A stretch of 64,000 nucleotides of DNA from Paguma larvata (GCA_030068075.1 CM057829.1:88155889-88219888), one strand, 5' to 3'. Positions 35,091 through 46,419 are shown, counted from the first letter of the stretch. The notes: a model not told the origin generated them from the letters alone. A program made the numbers and translations.

Positions 35091-35565
35091 AAAATTCATT
35101 TTCTGCCTACACTCTAGCTTAGGGACCAAGATGCATGTGCCACAGTGAGGAAACAATTACGTGGGAGATGGCATGAGTCAAGGTATAGAGACAGATGGAG
35201 CAGGGAGGAACTTCCATGAGGAAGTGGAGGGTTGCTGCGGGAGTAATGCTTGCAGGAAATACCAAGTGTGGACTTGAGAATGGTGGGCGGAAGTCTTCAA
35301 AGTTAGAAAGATCTTCCGGAAATAAGGTTCTTGGTCAATATAGAGTTTGAGGCACTCAGGGGTTGAAGTCATCGACAAGTTGGGGACCAAGTTGGGCAGG
35401 AAGTAGCTTTTCCTTTCAGTACTGCTCCAGAGTGAGATGGTGTGTCTGAGCTGGAGTATGACTACAACGGGAGACGTGTTTCAGATGAAGGATTGGAAAA
35501 ACATGGTGAAGAAGATGCGAGGAGGATGGGAAAGATGTGAGTCAAAAATAACCCCCAGTTATAAA
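35091..35565 (-). repeat. Possible L2 fossil, antisense
   Basis: GAACTTCCATGAGGAAGTGGAGG, TTTCAGATGAAGGATTGGA and GATGTGAGTCAAAAATAACCCCCAG recall the reverse of the L2 ORF2 C-terminal region seen at 225-1277, but divergence is high. Confidence 0.35.
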
Positions 35566-37202
35566 TCATGGGGTTATAATTAGAACGGTCCAAAGACGTC
35601 CACAAAATAAAAAGCCCTGCAATTATGACTTGTGTTAGAAATTGCTAAGGAGGTTTCTCTGCAATTAATGAGAGGTTCAGATTATCATAAGAGAATGGAA
35701 GACGCATGACCTGTGACATATATGTTTTTAAGCCTGAGTCTCTTTTCTACTTTGGATCTGTAATAGATGCCAGAAGAACTCTCCTTTTCCTTAAAAGAGC
35801 ACACACAGAATGATTAGTACTTGTACAAGTACTTTTTTTTTTTAATCATTAAACATTTTTTTTCTCAAGAGATACTGAGTTGTAGAAACAAACTTCTGAG
35901 ACTTTTCAGAGTGGTGCTTGGAAATGACAAGCAAACAAGCTCAATATCTAACCAAACGGTATATAGTTAGTATTCTTATGGTTGGTCATCCTTCGGGAGG
36001 CCCTGGTTGTGCCTCCCGGCCTGTAACTACTGAGGTGAGTGCTGGCTATTCAAAAACAAACCATGCAAAGGATCTTCAAGAAGCTGTTTGGGATCAATCC
36101 CTAAGATCTGGGTCAGTCTCGGTCTGCAGCTTGTATCACAAGAGATTTGAGCTTTTTCTTCTGGTTTATGTGATTGTCATATTATTACTTTATTGTCGAC
36201 TATCTGGGAACTAATTCCATCATGCATGAATCCCATTAATTTTGTAATACTCTATAAAACATATCATGCTTTCACCGCCGTTTGTCTGGGAGTTGCAGAC
36301 AGAATGCATGGCATGGCTATACAGACAGTTATAACACGCACCACATGCATTTCAGTCTGGGTATTCCAGAACAGACAGAGAGCAGGTGGTGACTTTTTAT
36401 ACAAAATGTAATAGTCAACTTTTGTACCTATTCTTACCAAAATGTCCACAATCATGGAACCCTTCTGATTCTTATTGCAATGTAAATTCATATATTGTAA
36501 TATTTGTTTTCAAAATTTTATATACTGCCTCACCATATGAACATGTTCTCATTGCCTACTCAGGCCTTTGAGCAATTTGCAGTCTTTTGTTAGCAAATAA
36601 AGGCCCTCTGAGCCTCCTATTTTGAGCCCCAAGTTTACCAGCTGCTATCCACTACTGGGCCTCATTAGAGGCCTGCCGTTCTGCTGAGAACCACACCACA
36701 TGCTCTACCCTCTCTTGTCTACATATTAGCCTGTTGCCGTTCCTTAAATTACCTGGTACAAAAGCTTGCTCTATTTCTCTATGGAGAGCTACCACTCCTA
36801 TCCAGTTTGAAGAGGGTCTATGTCATGATCTCTCAAACTAATTAAGGTTTGTGGGCCGGCCACAGGTTGCTATAGAGGAACTTTCCTGAAGGCTGATATC
36901 TATGAGGATTTTTAACGTGGGGTGGGGGGGAGTGCAAAAGATTACTGCAGCTATAGCTTATATTCAGAAGCCTGTTTTTAAAATAAAATGAAAACGATTC
37001 TTGTTTTAATCTAGGTGACATAATTCATTTTATATTTCTAAAGTTATTTCCTAGGGGAGCTAGAATATAATATTAATTAAAAACATTTGAAATGAAAGAT
37101 TTAAAGTATTTTCAGGGGATGGGGCTGGTAAATACACTGGAAAAGTATTTCCATGAAGATTTTTTGGAAATCATAGGTTGTATCCAGTATTTATGTTAAT
37201 TG
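35566..37202. other. No gene or repeat recognised
   Basis: Single-copy-looking DNA. Frames at 35918-36214 and 36193-36411 (plus) and 36264-36491 (minus) have no recognisable protein. A short poly-G-rich patch lies near 36918-36930. Confidence 0.4.
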
Positions 37203-37237
37203 AACAGTATTTATATAAAAAATTTTTTTAATAGTCT

Positions 37238-37455
37238 TAAAAATTTTTTTTGAATGTTTATTTACTTTTGAAAGAGAGAGAGAGACAGAGCATGAGTGGG
37301 TGAGGAGCAGAGAGAGAGGGAGACACAGAATATGAAGCAGCTCCAGACTATGAGCTGTTAACACAGAGCCCAATGCGGGGCTCGAACTCACAAAGGGGAG
37401 ATCGTGACCTGAGTGGAAGTTGGATGCTTAACTGACTGAGCCACCCAGGCGCCCC
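37238..37455 (-). mobile_element. CAN-SINE inserted in the tail of another SINE
   Basis: Complete reverse copy, head GAGCCACCCAGGCGCCCC. It lies between the T-rich sequence at 37221-37237 and the tail of the next SINE, so it probably inserted into that A/T-rich tail. Confidence 0.94.
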
Positions 37456-37659
37456 TAAAAGTTTTTTTCTCATGTTTATTTTTGAGAGAAAGAGAGAGAG
37501 GTGGGGAGGGACTGAGAAAGAGGGAGATACAGAAACTGAAGCAGGCTCCAGGCTCTGAAGAGTCAGCACAGAGCCCAACTTGGGGCTCAAACCAGGAGCA
37601 GTGAGATCATGACCTGAGCTGAAGTCAGATGCTTAATCAACTGAGCCACCCAGATGCCC
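37456..37659 (-). mobile_element. CAN-SINE, older member of a nested pair
   Basis: Reverse copy with head GAGCCACCCAGATGCCC. The duplication AACAGTATTTATA (37203-37215) and AACAGTATTCATA (37660-37672) encloses both SINEs of the pair, so this one arrived first. Confidence 0.93.
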
Positions 37660-37902
37660 AACAGTATTCATATTTTTAAATGAAAACATTACATCTTTCT
37701 AACTTGTAAGAGGACTTGTTTTCAATTTAGTGGTTTAAGACATGGATTAGATAGTGTCAGTTTCCTTATGCTAAATAAGCAAAATAAGATTTCAAGAAAC
37801 TTTAGGATTTCCGGGAAAATAATTTTGAAATTTTGGTTCCAAATTCAGAAAGAATAGTAAAATTACACGTGTTCCAGATTTCCAACAAAATGAATTGATG
37901 AG

Positions 37903-38277
37903 CTCTTTGGTCTCTGCCGTGGAAAAGAAGATGACGAAGGGGTCATCGTCATTCGGGAAGCGTTGCGTTAAGACCTACACATTGTGCTGCCGCTGCGGCT
38001 CCAAGGCCTCACCTTCAGGAGTCGACCTGTGGTAAATGTGGAGATCCTGCCAAACGAAAGGAAAAGTATAACTGGAGTGCCAAGGCTAAATGATGAAATA
38101 CCCCCGGGACTGGTCCAACGAGCCACCTAAAAATTGTGTACCGGAGATTCAGGCCTGGATTCTGTAAAGGAACAACACCTAAACCCAAGAGGGCAGTGGT
38201 TGCACCATCCACTTCATCTTTAGGATTTCTATTATTAGTCACACAATACATAGTCTAGCTTAAAAAAAAGAAAAAAA
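37903..38277 (+). pseudogene. RPL37P: Processed pseudogene of ribosomal protein L37
   Basis: The parent encodes a 97-residue zinc-ribbon protein of the 60S subunit. Plus strand: 5'UTR remnant CTCTTTGGTCTCTGCCG, start at 37931-37933 ([11 protein letters not shown]), CCRCGSKA, then a two-base deletion that shifts the frame at the AYHLQ codons; [18 protein letters not shown], two adjacent TGA stops where RR should be (about 38091-38096), then [23 protein letters not shown] and a stop-region change near 38220. A retained 3'UTR (CTATTATTAGTCACACAATA) ends in an A-rich tail to 38277. No introns. It is not translatable. Confidence 0.94.
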
Positions 38278-38506
38278 GATTCATGAAAATCAGTGTCAGC
38301 ACAAAAGATAAATTACTGAGTGATTTTTCATTAAAAAAAAGTACAGTTTACCAAAAAGACAACTTTACGTGGTAAACCCCTTTCATACATTGAAAATAAC
38401 TCAATTAAATAGAAATTCTGCTTGCACATTGATTGTGTTCAGTAGGAAGGTCTAAGTTAGGTTAGGTAACCTCCTATACCTGTTGACGTGTCTTTCACAG
38501 AGTTTG

Positions 38507-38732
38507 TTTTTCTTTTAATAATTTTTTAATGTTCATTTTTTTATTTTGAGAGAGACAGAGAACTCGAGCGGAGGAGAGACAGAGAGGGAGAGGAGAGAGA
38601 CAGAATCCCAAGCAGGCTCTGTGCTGCCAGTGCAGAGGCCAGATGGGGGGTTTGAATCTCAAACTGCAAAATCATGACTTGAGCCGAGATCAAGCGTTGG
38701 ACACCTAACCGACTGAGCCCCCCCGCTCTCCT
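38507..38732 (-). mobile_element. CAN-SINE, antisense
   Basis: Complete reverse copy with altered head end (GACTGAGCCCCCCCGCTCTC). Target duplication CACAGAGTTTG (38496-38506) and CACAGAATTTG (38733-38743). Confidence 0.95.
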
Positions 38733-38743
38733 CACAGAATTTG

Positions 38744-39559
38744 CTATCACTGCTTCTTCATTCTTTACTTGTTTCTCTCGTTTCCTCCCTTTGTCCTGTC
38801 TTTCCATATTTCTTGAGAATCATATTTACTTGCTGTGAATATCTCTTATGTTTTCTCACCTACTAATTTTTTAGGGTAATTTCATCTTGACCTTTTTCAT
38901 CAACCTCTTCTCTCAGATTTCACTTCATGCCACCATTTCTTCTCCAGTAACACTTTCCTAGTCAGCCAGAAATATCTTTCTGGCCACTCTCTTAGCCACT
39001 GTACAGGAATGAGAATACCCCGGCTGTCCAACTGACAGAAGTGAAGGTAATCTTTTGAATGAAATGCGTGTACTTAAGTTGTGGGTATATATAGGAAGTA
39101 AATTTGTCTACGAAAACTTAATGAGCACACGAGCACTAAGCATTATGTCATGACCTGGGAGAAATTTCTGGTTGTTGAATCTGTAACTGACTTACAGGAT
39201 GAAGAGTTCCTGAATCTAGTTAATTTGCACGAGCAAGAGATTTTATCTGCCTACTGTTTTTAGGGCCTCAGAGATCCAAAATGCTTTTGGATGAGAAGGA
39301 AAGTAAAGAATATTTAGGTTAATCAAATCATAGAGGCATTTTCTATGGGTGCAGATAAACACTTTTTAAAAGTAACTGTTAGACAGACACAGGGATCCCA
39401 GCAGCTTCAACAGTGACTCCCGTGTACATAGGGTTTTAACAAATGTTTGTGGATCAGAAATCAACTGAAAGGCATGTTTATGGGGTCTGTTGTGTCTTAT
39501 GGCATGGATGGGTAGGTGAGAAGAGAGGGTCAGCCTCTTCCTGAAGCTGGTCATGATTA
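38744..39559. other. No gene or repeat recognised
   Basis: Single-copy-looking. CT-rich on the plus strand at 38750-38990, without a recognised family. Confidence 0.45.
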
Positions 39560-39760
39560 CTAATTAAACAAATATTTATTGAGTACTTAGCATGTGCCAG
39601 GCATTGTATTAAGTGCTGGAAGGACAAGAGCAAAAAGACAGACATGGTCCCGGTCCTCACGAAGCTCGTGGACAAATGAACAGAAAACTGCTCAGTGTGT
39701 TAATTGGAGCTCTGATGGCAGAGAGCAGAGTGTGCTGAGAGGGCAGATTGGTCCGGCAGG
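39560..39760 (-). repeat. L2 3'-end fragment, antisense
   Basis: AATTAAACAAATATTTATTGAGTACTTAGCATGTGCCAGGCATTGTATTAAGTGCTGGAAGG is a near-consensus reverse L2 terminus, followed by CATGGTCCCGGTCCTCACGAAGCTC. Confidence 0.8.
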
Positions 39761-39974
39761 TAGTAGAAATCAGCCATGCGTGGGCTAGACTAGAGAAACA
39801 AGCCTGTGGCTTCTGGCCTTCACTCTCCTCCCGGGGATTTTGGGCCTGGAAACATCAAGCTTCTGTCTGCAGTTCTCCTAGAAACAACCATTGTGGTAGT
39901 TTCTCAGGTGGCCCCACTGAGGGACTCTCGCTTTTTACCAAGCCCTAGAATGATTTTCTCTGTGTAGGGTGTGT

Positions 39975-39992
39975 GTGTGTGTATACACACAC
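39975..39992. repeat. 18-bp perfect palindrome in a GT/AC tract
   Basis: GTGTGTGTATACACACAC is self-complementary about 39983/39984, inside a slightly longer alternating purine-pyrimidine run. Such tracts can form cruciform or Z-DNA. No regulatory role is implied. Confidence 0.9.
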
Positions 39993-40014
39993 GCTAGCTA
40001 TATTATTTGACAGT

Positions 40015-40511
40015 AAGTTGTAGATATTATTAGACTTTAATGTGTATCTCCTAAGAATAAGATTTATTTTCTACATAAATCATAATCACATTATCTCTAA
40101 AAAATATTAACAGTAACTTAATAAAATTATCTAGTATCCAGTTCATGTTAAAATTACCCCAGTGATGCCAAGAATGACTTTTTTTTGGCCATTTCCCCCC
40201 CTCTGAACAAGGATCCAAATAAAGTTTTTGCATTACAATTAGTTGTTACATCTTCCCGGTCCCTCTCACCCCAGATGTAACCATTATCCTATTTTTTTTA
40301 ACCCATCAAGTCTATATTTTTATCATTTTGCTATATATGTTATATATTTAAAGTAAAAATATATTACTTTGTGTTTCAAATTTTACTTAAGAGGGAGGCG
40401 CCTGAGTAGCTCAGTCAGTTGAGTGTCTGGCTCCTGATTTTGGCACAGGTCGTGCTCCCAGGTCCTGGGATTGAGCCCCACATCAGGCTAAGCATGGAGT
40501 CTGCTTAAGAT

Positions 40512-40543
<32 letters not shown>

Positions 40544-40780
40544 GCCCCTCTCTCCTGCTCATTCTTTCTCTCTCCCTAAAATTAAGAAAAAAATTTACCT
40601 AAGAGGTATTGTACTGTATGTATCATTTGGCAATTTTCTTCTAATGCAGCATGTATCCATGTTAACACAAGCAGATCTAATTCATTAATTTTTAACTGCT
40701 ATAAAGCACTGTAATTTACCCATTTTTTAAAATTGAAAGATATTTAGGTTGTCTCCATTTTTCATTAGCTATATTATCTT
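40015..40780 (-). repeat. Ancient L1M 3'UTR region, antisense
   Basis: AGTTGTAGATATTATTAGAC, GTATCTCCTAAGAATAAGA, ATTATCTAGTATCCAGTTCATG and GAACAAGGATCCAAATAAAG, then beyond the SINE GTATTGTACTGTATGTATCATT and TATTTAGGTTGTCTCCATTTTTC, match the reverse of old L1M 3' regions. A SINE splits it at 40395-40593. Confidence 0.6.
40395..40593 (+). mobile_element. CAN-SINE, sense
   Basis: Head GGCGCCTGAGTAGCTCAGTCAG, a (CT)n linker of 14 units (40513-40540) and a modified tail. Target duplication TTTACTTAAGAGG (40382-40394) and TTTACCTAAGAGG (40594-40606). Confidence 0.95.
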
Positions 40781-41001
40781 GCCTTTTCTTTTAGCATTAA
40801 CTAGAGTGTTAATAAATTAGAAAGGCATTTTTGGCAGATCAGTTAACTTTTCAGTAAATTTCTCCTTTTGTTCAAGTCCTTCTGAGACTTTTTCTGCAGT
40901 TAACTTGGTTCCAGTTTTAGAGCCCATTTTATCGGCAGCCCCAGTGTCAGATGGCAGCACACTTTTCTTTGCCTCCCAGGAACCTCCACCATATTGTAGA
41001 C

Positions 41002-41139
41002 CAGAGGTTCTCAAATCTGCCAGCACACTAGAATTCTCTTGGGAGATTAAAAATAGACTGATGCCTAGGTCCCGCCCCCAGAGATTCTGATTTATTCGAT
41101 CTGGGGTGTGGCCTGTACAGCCGTGGTTCAGAACTGTGG
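41002..41139 (+). repeat. MER5A (hAT-Charlie MITE)
   Basis: CAGAGGTTCTCAAATCTGCC, ACTAGAATTCTCTTGGGAG, GATGCCTAGGTCCCGCCCCCAGAGATTCTGATTTATTCGATCTGGGGTGTGGCC and a degraded right terminus TGGTTCAGAACTGTGG. Confidence 0.87.
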
Positions 41140-41499
41140 TTGACTATTGTGAGAGTCACACGGGGTCTTAATGCCAGAAATTGGCTGGCTGGCTGTTATC
41201 TTAGCTCCTGTGCATTATATTATCCTGATGGTGTTGACACTTAGAACCTAATGACACTTAGAGCCTAATGAAGGCTGCAAAAGATAAATGGCTATATTTC
41301 CCCCAACCCCTTCTTGCGATGAGAATTGTTAAGAACTACTCTCTTAGCAACTTTCAAAATACACATTAATACTAAGGAAAAGTTTGTCTTTCTGAGATGT
41401 TGATATGTTCCTATGATTAGAGAATGAAAGCGATGTCATGGCTATGATTCCCTTTTTGTGTTGGCTCTCAGGAATTTTTCTGGAAGGGAAAATGTGAGA

Positions 41500-41670
41500 G
41501 GCGCTTTACCTACAGTATGCTATTTAATCATCTAAATAACTTTTTGATAGGATTTTCCCCATTTTACTTATAAGACCATTGAGGTTCAGGGAAGTTAAGT
41601 AATTTGCCCAAATCTGGAAAGAGAGCATGTAAAAGAGTCTGCATTGGAAACCAAGCTTGTTTGACTAGAA
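41500..41670 (-). repeat. MIR SINE, antisense
   Basis: CTATTTAATCATCTAAATAACTTTTTGATAGG, CCCCATTTTACTTATAAGACCATTGAGGTTCAGGGAAGTTAAGTAATTTGCCCAAATC is the reverse MIR core. Confidence 0.83.
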
Positions 41671-43096
41671 AATGGAGGTTCTTTCTAGGCTCCTGCTGAC
41701 CCAAGAGGAAAGTTTGTAACAGTTTCTCACAGCGTCCTTTTCTCAAGCTGACAGGTGCCCCAATCAAAGCCCTGATTCCTGATTTCGAAGACTCTGGGCT
41801 CACAATCTGGACAGCACAAGGAGGAAAGTCTCTAGCAGAGGGTGGCTGGGGAAGCTGGGGACAAGGATACCTGCTGCCACACGTCTGTTGGGGGTCCTCA
41901 GGCTCTTCACCCCTAGTGATGCTGCACACATTTTTCTGCTTCCTCCACCAATGCTACTGGGGAGTGGCTCTCTCCGGTACTGCAATCTTCAGGGCTTTCC
42001 CCTTCTCCCATGGCTCTATCCTTTTTCCAGTGCATATTGCATATTCCACCACATATAGGTTCTTCCAAGATATTACCCTGGTGGGATTGTTTTGGACTAG
42101 GCATTTGGGAGAACTTGGTGAATACAGGATGATTGGGGGTTGTTGGCGGCAGGAAGGCCAGTGGTCTTATGAAAGGGGAATATGTAACTCATGTAATTTA
42201 TCATGTAGTCTGATGAATTAAGGACCAAGGACCCTTTTGTGTCAGTAAGTGATAATAAGGAGAAATCTAAGGATTAGTATATCTGAAAGCAGGGTGATAC
42301 AAGCTTGCACAAGTCCTTAAATAAGTGTATAAACTTGTGCAGAGCTGTTTTGGAAAAAAAAATCTTTCTATATTTTAGCTGATGTGAGAAGGTAAAGCCC
42401 AATGCAGGTGGGCCTGACAGACTTCGGTGGTTCCTTTGGAGCTGATGATGCCACCTTAGCCAATATATTTGATTAGATAAGACCTTGGAGTAAACTAAGC
42501 TCTCATTGGGATAAGGAAGGTGGGAGGCATGGGGTGTGTGTGTATATGTCCCTGGAAATGTAATCTCATTTAAGGTGGCAAAACAATGCCCAATTAAGCT
42601 ACCACAATTTTGTATCTCTTTGGCAAACTGATGGAGGAGAGAAAGAGAGGAAAGAGTGCTGTGATTTGTTCAGGTGCCTAGAATATTTGGAACAGGGCAA
42701 ACCAAACCACCTGTGAACAGAATGCCCTGCTTGTTCTGGCCAAACCCTTGAAAAAGATGTTGGCAGGGAATCCAGGTAGAGAGAGCATGAGTGGGGGCCA
42801 TTTGGGGGATTGTGGGGTGCCGGAGGGTAAGCTCTCTTGTTGCTCATGGCGGGAAGTTTCCTGTGTTTCTCTCTGTTAATGCAGATGGTACACAGAGGGG
42901 TTCGTGTTGTCTATTTGCAGCCTTGTATGCAGGCAAAGACATGTTTTCTCTGCACACATCCCTTCTCTGCATGGGATACGGTGCCTCAAGCAAAGTCAGA
43001 AAGACATTGGTTATCCAAGCTTTGACAGGTTCATTGGGTTTGGATGGGAAACTGTACACCCTAATTTGTGAGATTTTCTTTGTAATCCTTCTCCAT
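41671..43096. other. No gene or repeat recognised
   Basis: Open frames of 60-120 codons on both strands (for example 41564-41929 minus, overlapping the MIR; 41916-42221 plus; 42791-43150 plus) have no family match and no splice or promoter support. A short GTGTGTGTGTATATG run lies at 42533-42548. Confidence 0.4.
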
Positions 43097-43114
43097 AGAA
43101 AAATCCTTATTTTT

Positions 43115-43320
43115 GGGGCACTTGAATGGCTCGATTGGTTAAGTGTCTGACTTCAGCTCAGGTCATGATCTCATGGTTTGTGTGTTTGAGCCTCCCATTG
43201 GGCTCTGTGCTGACAGTGCAGACCCTGCCTGGGATTCTCTCTCTCTCCCTCTCACTCTAACTCTCCCCCACTTGCATGTGCTCTCTCTCTCTCTCAAAAT
43301 AAATAAACTTAGAAAAAAAA
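43115..43320 (+). mobile_element. CAN-SINE, sense
   Basis: GGGGCACTTGAATGGCTCGATTGG head, CT-rich linker and AAAATAAATAAACTTAGAAAAAAAAA tail. Flanks AGAAAAATCCTTATTTT (43098-43114) and AGAAAATCTTTATTTT (43321-43336) are its target duplication. Confidence 0.95.
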
Positions 43321-43530
43321 AGAAAATCTTTATTTTCTTCTAGGAAGAATATCCTTTAGGCTTGGTTTGACTTCTTGGAGGCCTAGAATCTGTTGGGAGC
43401 CAATTGAAGTGAGGCATCCCACTAACCTTGACCTAATTCCTGGCTTTTCTTCAGGTCTATGGAGGAAACTTGGCTTGTCAGACAAATTCCCAGAAGGTTA
43501 GCTCATCATATAGGATTGCATAGTATAGCA

Positions 43531-43928
43531 GCTCTTATGAGCTGAATTGTGTCCCCTTCAAATTCATATGTTGCAGTCCTAACTCCCAGGATCTCTATCT
43601 CATAATGTGACAGTATTTGGAGACAAGGTCTTTAAAGAGGTGACTAAGTTAAAATGAGGTCATTAGGGCTCGCCCTAATCTGATCTGGTAGGTGTCCTTA
43701 TAAGAAAAGGAAATTTGGATACACCATGCACAGAGGTAAGACCACGTGAAGACACAGCAAGAAGTCAGCTATCCGCAAGCCAGGGAGAGAGGCCTAAGGG
43801 GAAACCAAACTGGCTAACACCTTGATCTTGGTCCTCTTGCCTCTAGAACTGTAATGAAAGAAATTTCTCTTGTTTAGGCCATCCCATCTGTGGTACTTTG
43901 TTATGGCAGCCTTAACAAATGAATATAA
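43531..43928 (+). mobile_element. Solo LTR of an ERVL-MaLR (MLT1 type)
   Basis: GAGCTGAATTGTGTCCCCTTCAAATTCATATGTTGCAGTCC, GTGACAGTATTTGGAGACAAGGTC, GAGGTCATTAGGG, GTGTCCTTATAAGAAAAGG, GTGAAGACACAGCAAGAAG, CACCTTGATCTTGG and the 3' GGTACTTTGTTATGGCAGCC are the ordered blocks of an MLT1 LTR. No internal retroviral sequence accompanies it. It has no coding capacity. Confidence 0.85.
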
Positions 43929-44102
43929 TAGCTAATGTTGATTTTTACCCACCTTTGAAAAGGAGTCATATCCTTATAGGCTGCTGGCCAAATTCCATTT
44001 CATACCTTGTCTTACCCAGTCTTGTCTTGCTTCTATTACCTTAGTGATCTAGAGAAGCTAAATTGTTTAGTTTACTAATATATTGAATTAGGAAAGCATT
44101 TA

Positions 44103-44322
44103 GGGGCGCCTGGGTGGCTCAATTGGTTAAGCGGCCGACTTCAGCTCAGGTCATGATCTCACGGTCTGTGAGTTCAAGCCCCGCGTTGGGCTCTGTGCTG
44201 ATGGCTCAGAGCCTGGAGCCTGCTTCAGATTCTGTGTCTCCCTCTCTCTCTGCCCTTCCCCTGCTCATGCTCTGTCTCTATGTCTCTCAAAAATAAATAA
44301 ACATTAAAAAAATTAAAAAAAA
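44103..44322 (+). mobile_element. CAN-SINE, sense, near consensus
   Basis: Head GGGCGCCTGGGTGGCTCAATTGG and intact A and B boxes; AAAATAAATAAACATT tail with A-rich extension. Perfect 12-bp target duplication GGAAAGCATTTA at 44091-44102 and 44323-44334. One of the youngest-looking copies. Confidence 0.97.
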
Positions 44323-44385
44323 GGAAAGCATTTAAAAAATGTTTCATTGTAGAAAATTCCATATACAAAAGTGGATAGAATATTA

Positions 44386-44619
44386 TTATTATTAAAAAAG
44401 TTTTAAATGCTTATTTATTTTTGAGAGAGAGAAGGACACAGAGAGAGACAGGGTGTGAGCAGGGGAGGGGCAGAGAGAGAGACATACACAGAATCCAAAG
44501 CAGGCTCTAGGCTCTGAGCTGTCAGCACAGAGCTTGAAGCAGGGCTTAACTCACAAACTGCGAGATCATGACCTGAGCTGAAGTTGGATGCTTAACTGAC
44601 TGAGCCACCCAGGCGCCCC
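44386..44619 (-). mobile_element. CAN-SINE nested in the L1M-type repeat
   Basis: Complete reverse copy, head GAGCCACCCAGGCGCCCC. Target duplication AGTGGATAGAATATTA (44370-44385) and AGTAGATAGAATGTTA (44620-44635). Confidence 0.96.
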
Positions 44620-44847
44620 AGTAGATAGAATGTTATAATTAATTTTCACATACTTACTACTCAGACCCAATAACTCACAAATCACAGCTAACTTGCTTCA
44701 TCCACCCCCACATTCTTTCTTCTCAAATCTGCCCTAGAGCAAATCCCAAACATGGTGCCTCTTCTGCAGGTAATCTTCGTATATATCTGCAAAAGACAAG
44801 CACTTAAAAAAACAAAACCAAACCCAGATACCATTATCAACATCTAA

Positions 44848-45067
44848 TTTTTTTTAATGTTTATTCATTTTTGAGAGAGAGAGAGAGAGAGAGAGATAGA
44901 GACAGAGTGTGAGTAGAGGAGGGGCAGACAGAGATGGAGATACAGAGCTTGGAGCTGGCTCTGTGCTGTCAGCACAGGATTCAATGTGGGGCTTGAACTC
45001 ATGAACCATGAGATTGTGACCTGAGCTGAAGCTGAATGCTTAACAGACTGAGCCACCCAGGTGCCCC
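44848..45067 (-). mobile_element. CAN-SINE nested in the L1M-type repeat
   Basis: Complete reverse copy with a 26-base GA tract. Perfect target duplication AACATCTAA at 44839-44847 and 45068-45076. Confidence 0.96.
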
Positions 45068-46080
45068 AACATCTAACATTTTAAAACAATTCCTTAATAG
45101 TATAAACATCTAATTAGTATTTAAAATGTATTTCAATTGTCTTATAAATGTAACAATTTTTTTTAAAAAAGTTTGTTTCTTTGAATCATGATACAAATAA
45201 GACCCATATATTGCAATTAGTGGATATGTGTCAAGTCATTTTTAATCTACAAGTTTCCTTCCTATAATTTATTGGTTAAAGACTCTGAGATGTTTGTTTT
45301 GCACAGTTTCCCATGGTCTATATTTTGCTAATTCTGTATCTAAGGTGTAATAGGATGTAGTTTTCCCTCTGTATTTCTTGTACATTTTGTAGTTAGACCT
45401 AGTGCCTTGATTGGATTCCATTTCAATTTTTTTTTTTTTTTTTTTTTTGACAAGACTTGATAGAGGTGGTCTTCTGTTAGGGTGCACATGATGTTTGGTC
45501 ATCTCTTTTTTTGTAATGTTAACAGCTGTGGATGATTAATGCCTAGATCATTAATTCATTAGGGATTGTAAAGTGGTGACACTTTGTGAATTATGAATTA
45601 ATTCTAAAATGTTTATTTTTTGAATTTTTTTTGTGAATTAACTGGAATGTTTCTATAAAGAGGAACTTTCCCTCATCTACTATTTTGTACTTGGTGGTAA
45701 GAGAGTTAGTATAAGAAAGGCAGGATAAATGTTTGATTCTTTTCCAATCAATTTTCACAATAATAAAGTGATATCCTAGTGTCCTCTACCGATGACTGAT
45801 TTAAAGTGTCACTAGGAATTCGTGATTCTAAACACATTCGATACATTTTAATCCATTACAATTATTATTCTTATTGATGTTCAACTTGTCCCATCTTTGG
45901 CCAGTGAGTTATTTTAGGTTGGGTCCTGAGTTCTCCTGACATGACCCTGTTAGTCTTTAATAGCTTTTGTTCTTTCTCATAGGACAAGAGATTCCGGGCT
46001 TATCTTATTTCCTGCCCTGGACCTGGAAGGAGGCCTGGATTCTTTGTGTTCCTGTGTTGGTCCTCACTTTTAGGGCTCTA

Positions 46081-46419
46081 AGAGTGTTTAATATTTCATC
46101 TCCAAGACATCAGGAACAGTGGCTTGTATTTGAACCCAGGCGTTAGGAGGGTCATGCAGTCCACATTGTGAAGTTCTGAAAGCCCTGCTCCTGGGGTAGA
46201 GCATGGTGACGGATGCACTCTCTCTTTTGTCTGTTGTTCCAGACAAAGTCCCATGGAGGGAGTGACTCTAGTTACCTGGGTAGTCATCAACACAATTAAT
46301 TTGTCCTTATGTTTAATTTCTTTCATTTCTTTTAGATAATTATTTGGTGACTTTGTATGCTGCCTAATCTAGTATAATATATATGTGATCATGTGATCAT
46401 GATAACTTCATCATCGTAT
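46081..46419. other. No gene recognised; may continue the L1M-type repeat
   Basis: Matches to the old repeat fade after about 46080. No other feature seen. Confidence 0.35.

Larger units (their letters stand above)
44335..46080. repeat. Long ancient L1M-type repeat, probably antisense
   Basis: Around two nested SINEs the sequence follows one old repeat: TAGAAAATTCCATATACAAAAG, AGCAAATCCCAAACATGG, ACCATTATCAACATCTAA, GAATCATGATACAAATAAGACCC, GTTTCCCATGGTCTATATTTTGC, TGACAAGACTTGATAGAGGTGG, GCACATGATGTTTGGTCATC, AACTTTCCCTCATCTACTATTTTG and TTTGGCCAGTGAGTTATTTTAGG. The family is likely L1MC-L1ME 3'UTR. A 22-base T run at 45427-45448 sits where the consensus has a short T stretch, a local expansion. 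Confidence 0.55.

Noticed and set aside
41564..41929. 121-codon minus-strand frame
   Set aside because: Its C-terminal end is a MIR SINE and the rest has no family resemblance.
43531..43928. Endogenous retrovirus with genes
   Set aside because: Only an LTR is present. There is no primer-binding site, gag, pol or env sequence beside it.
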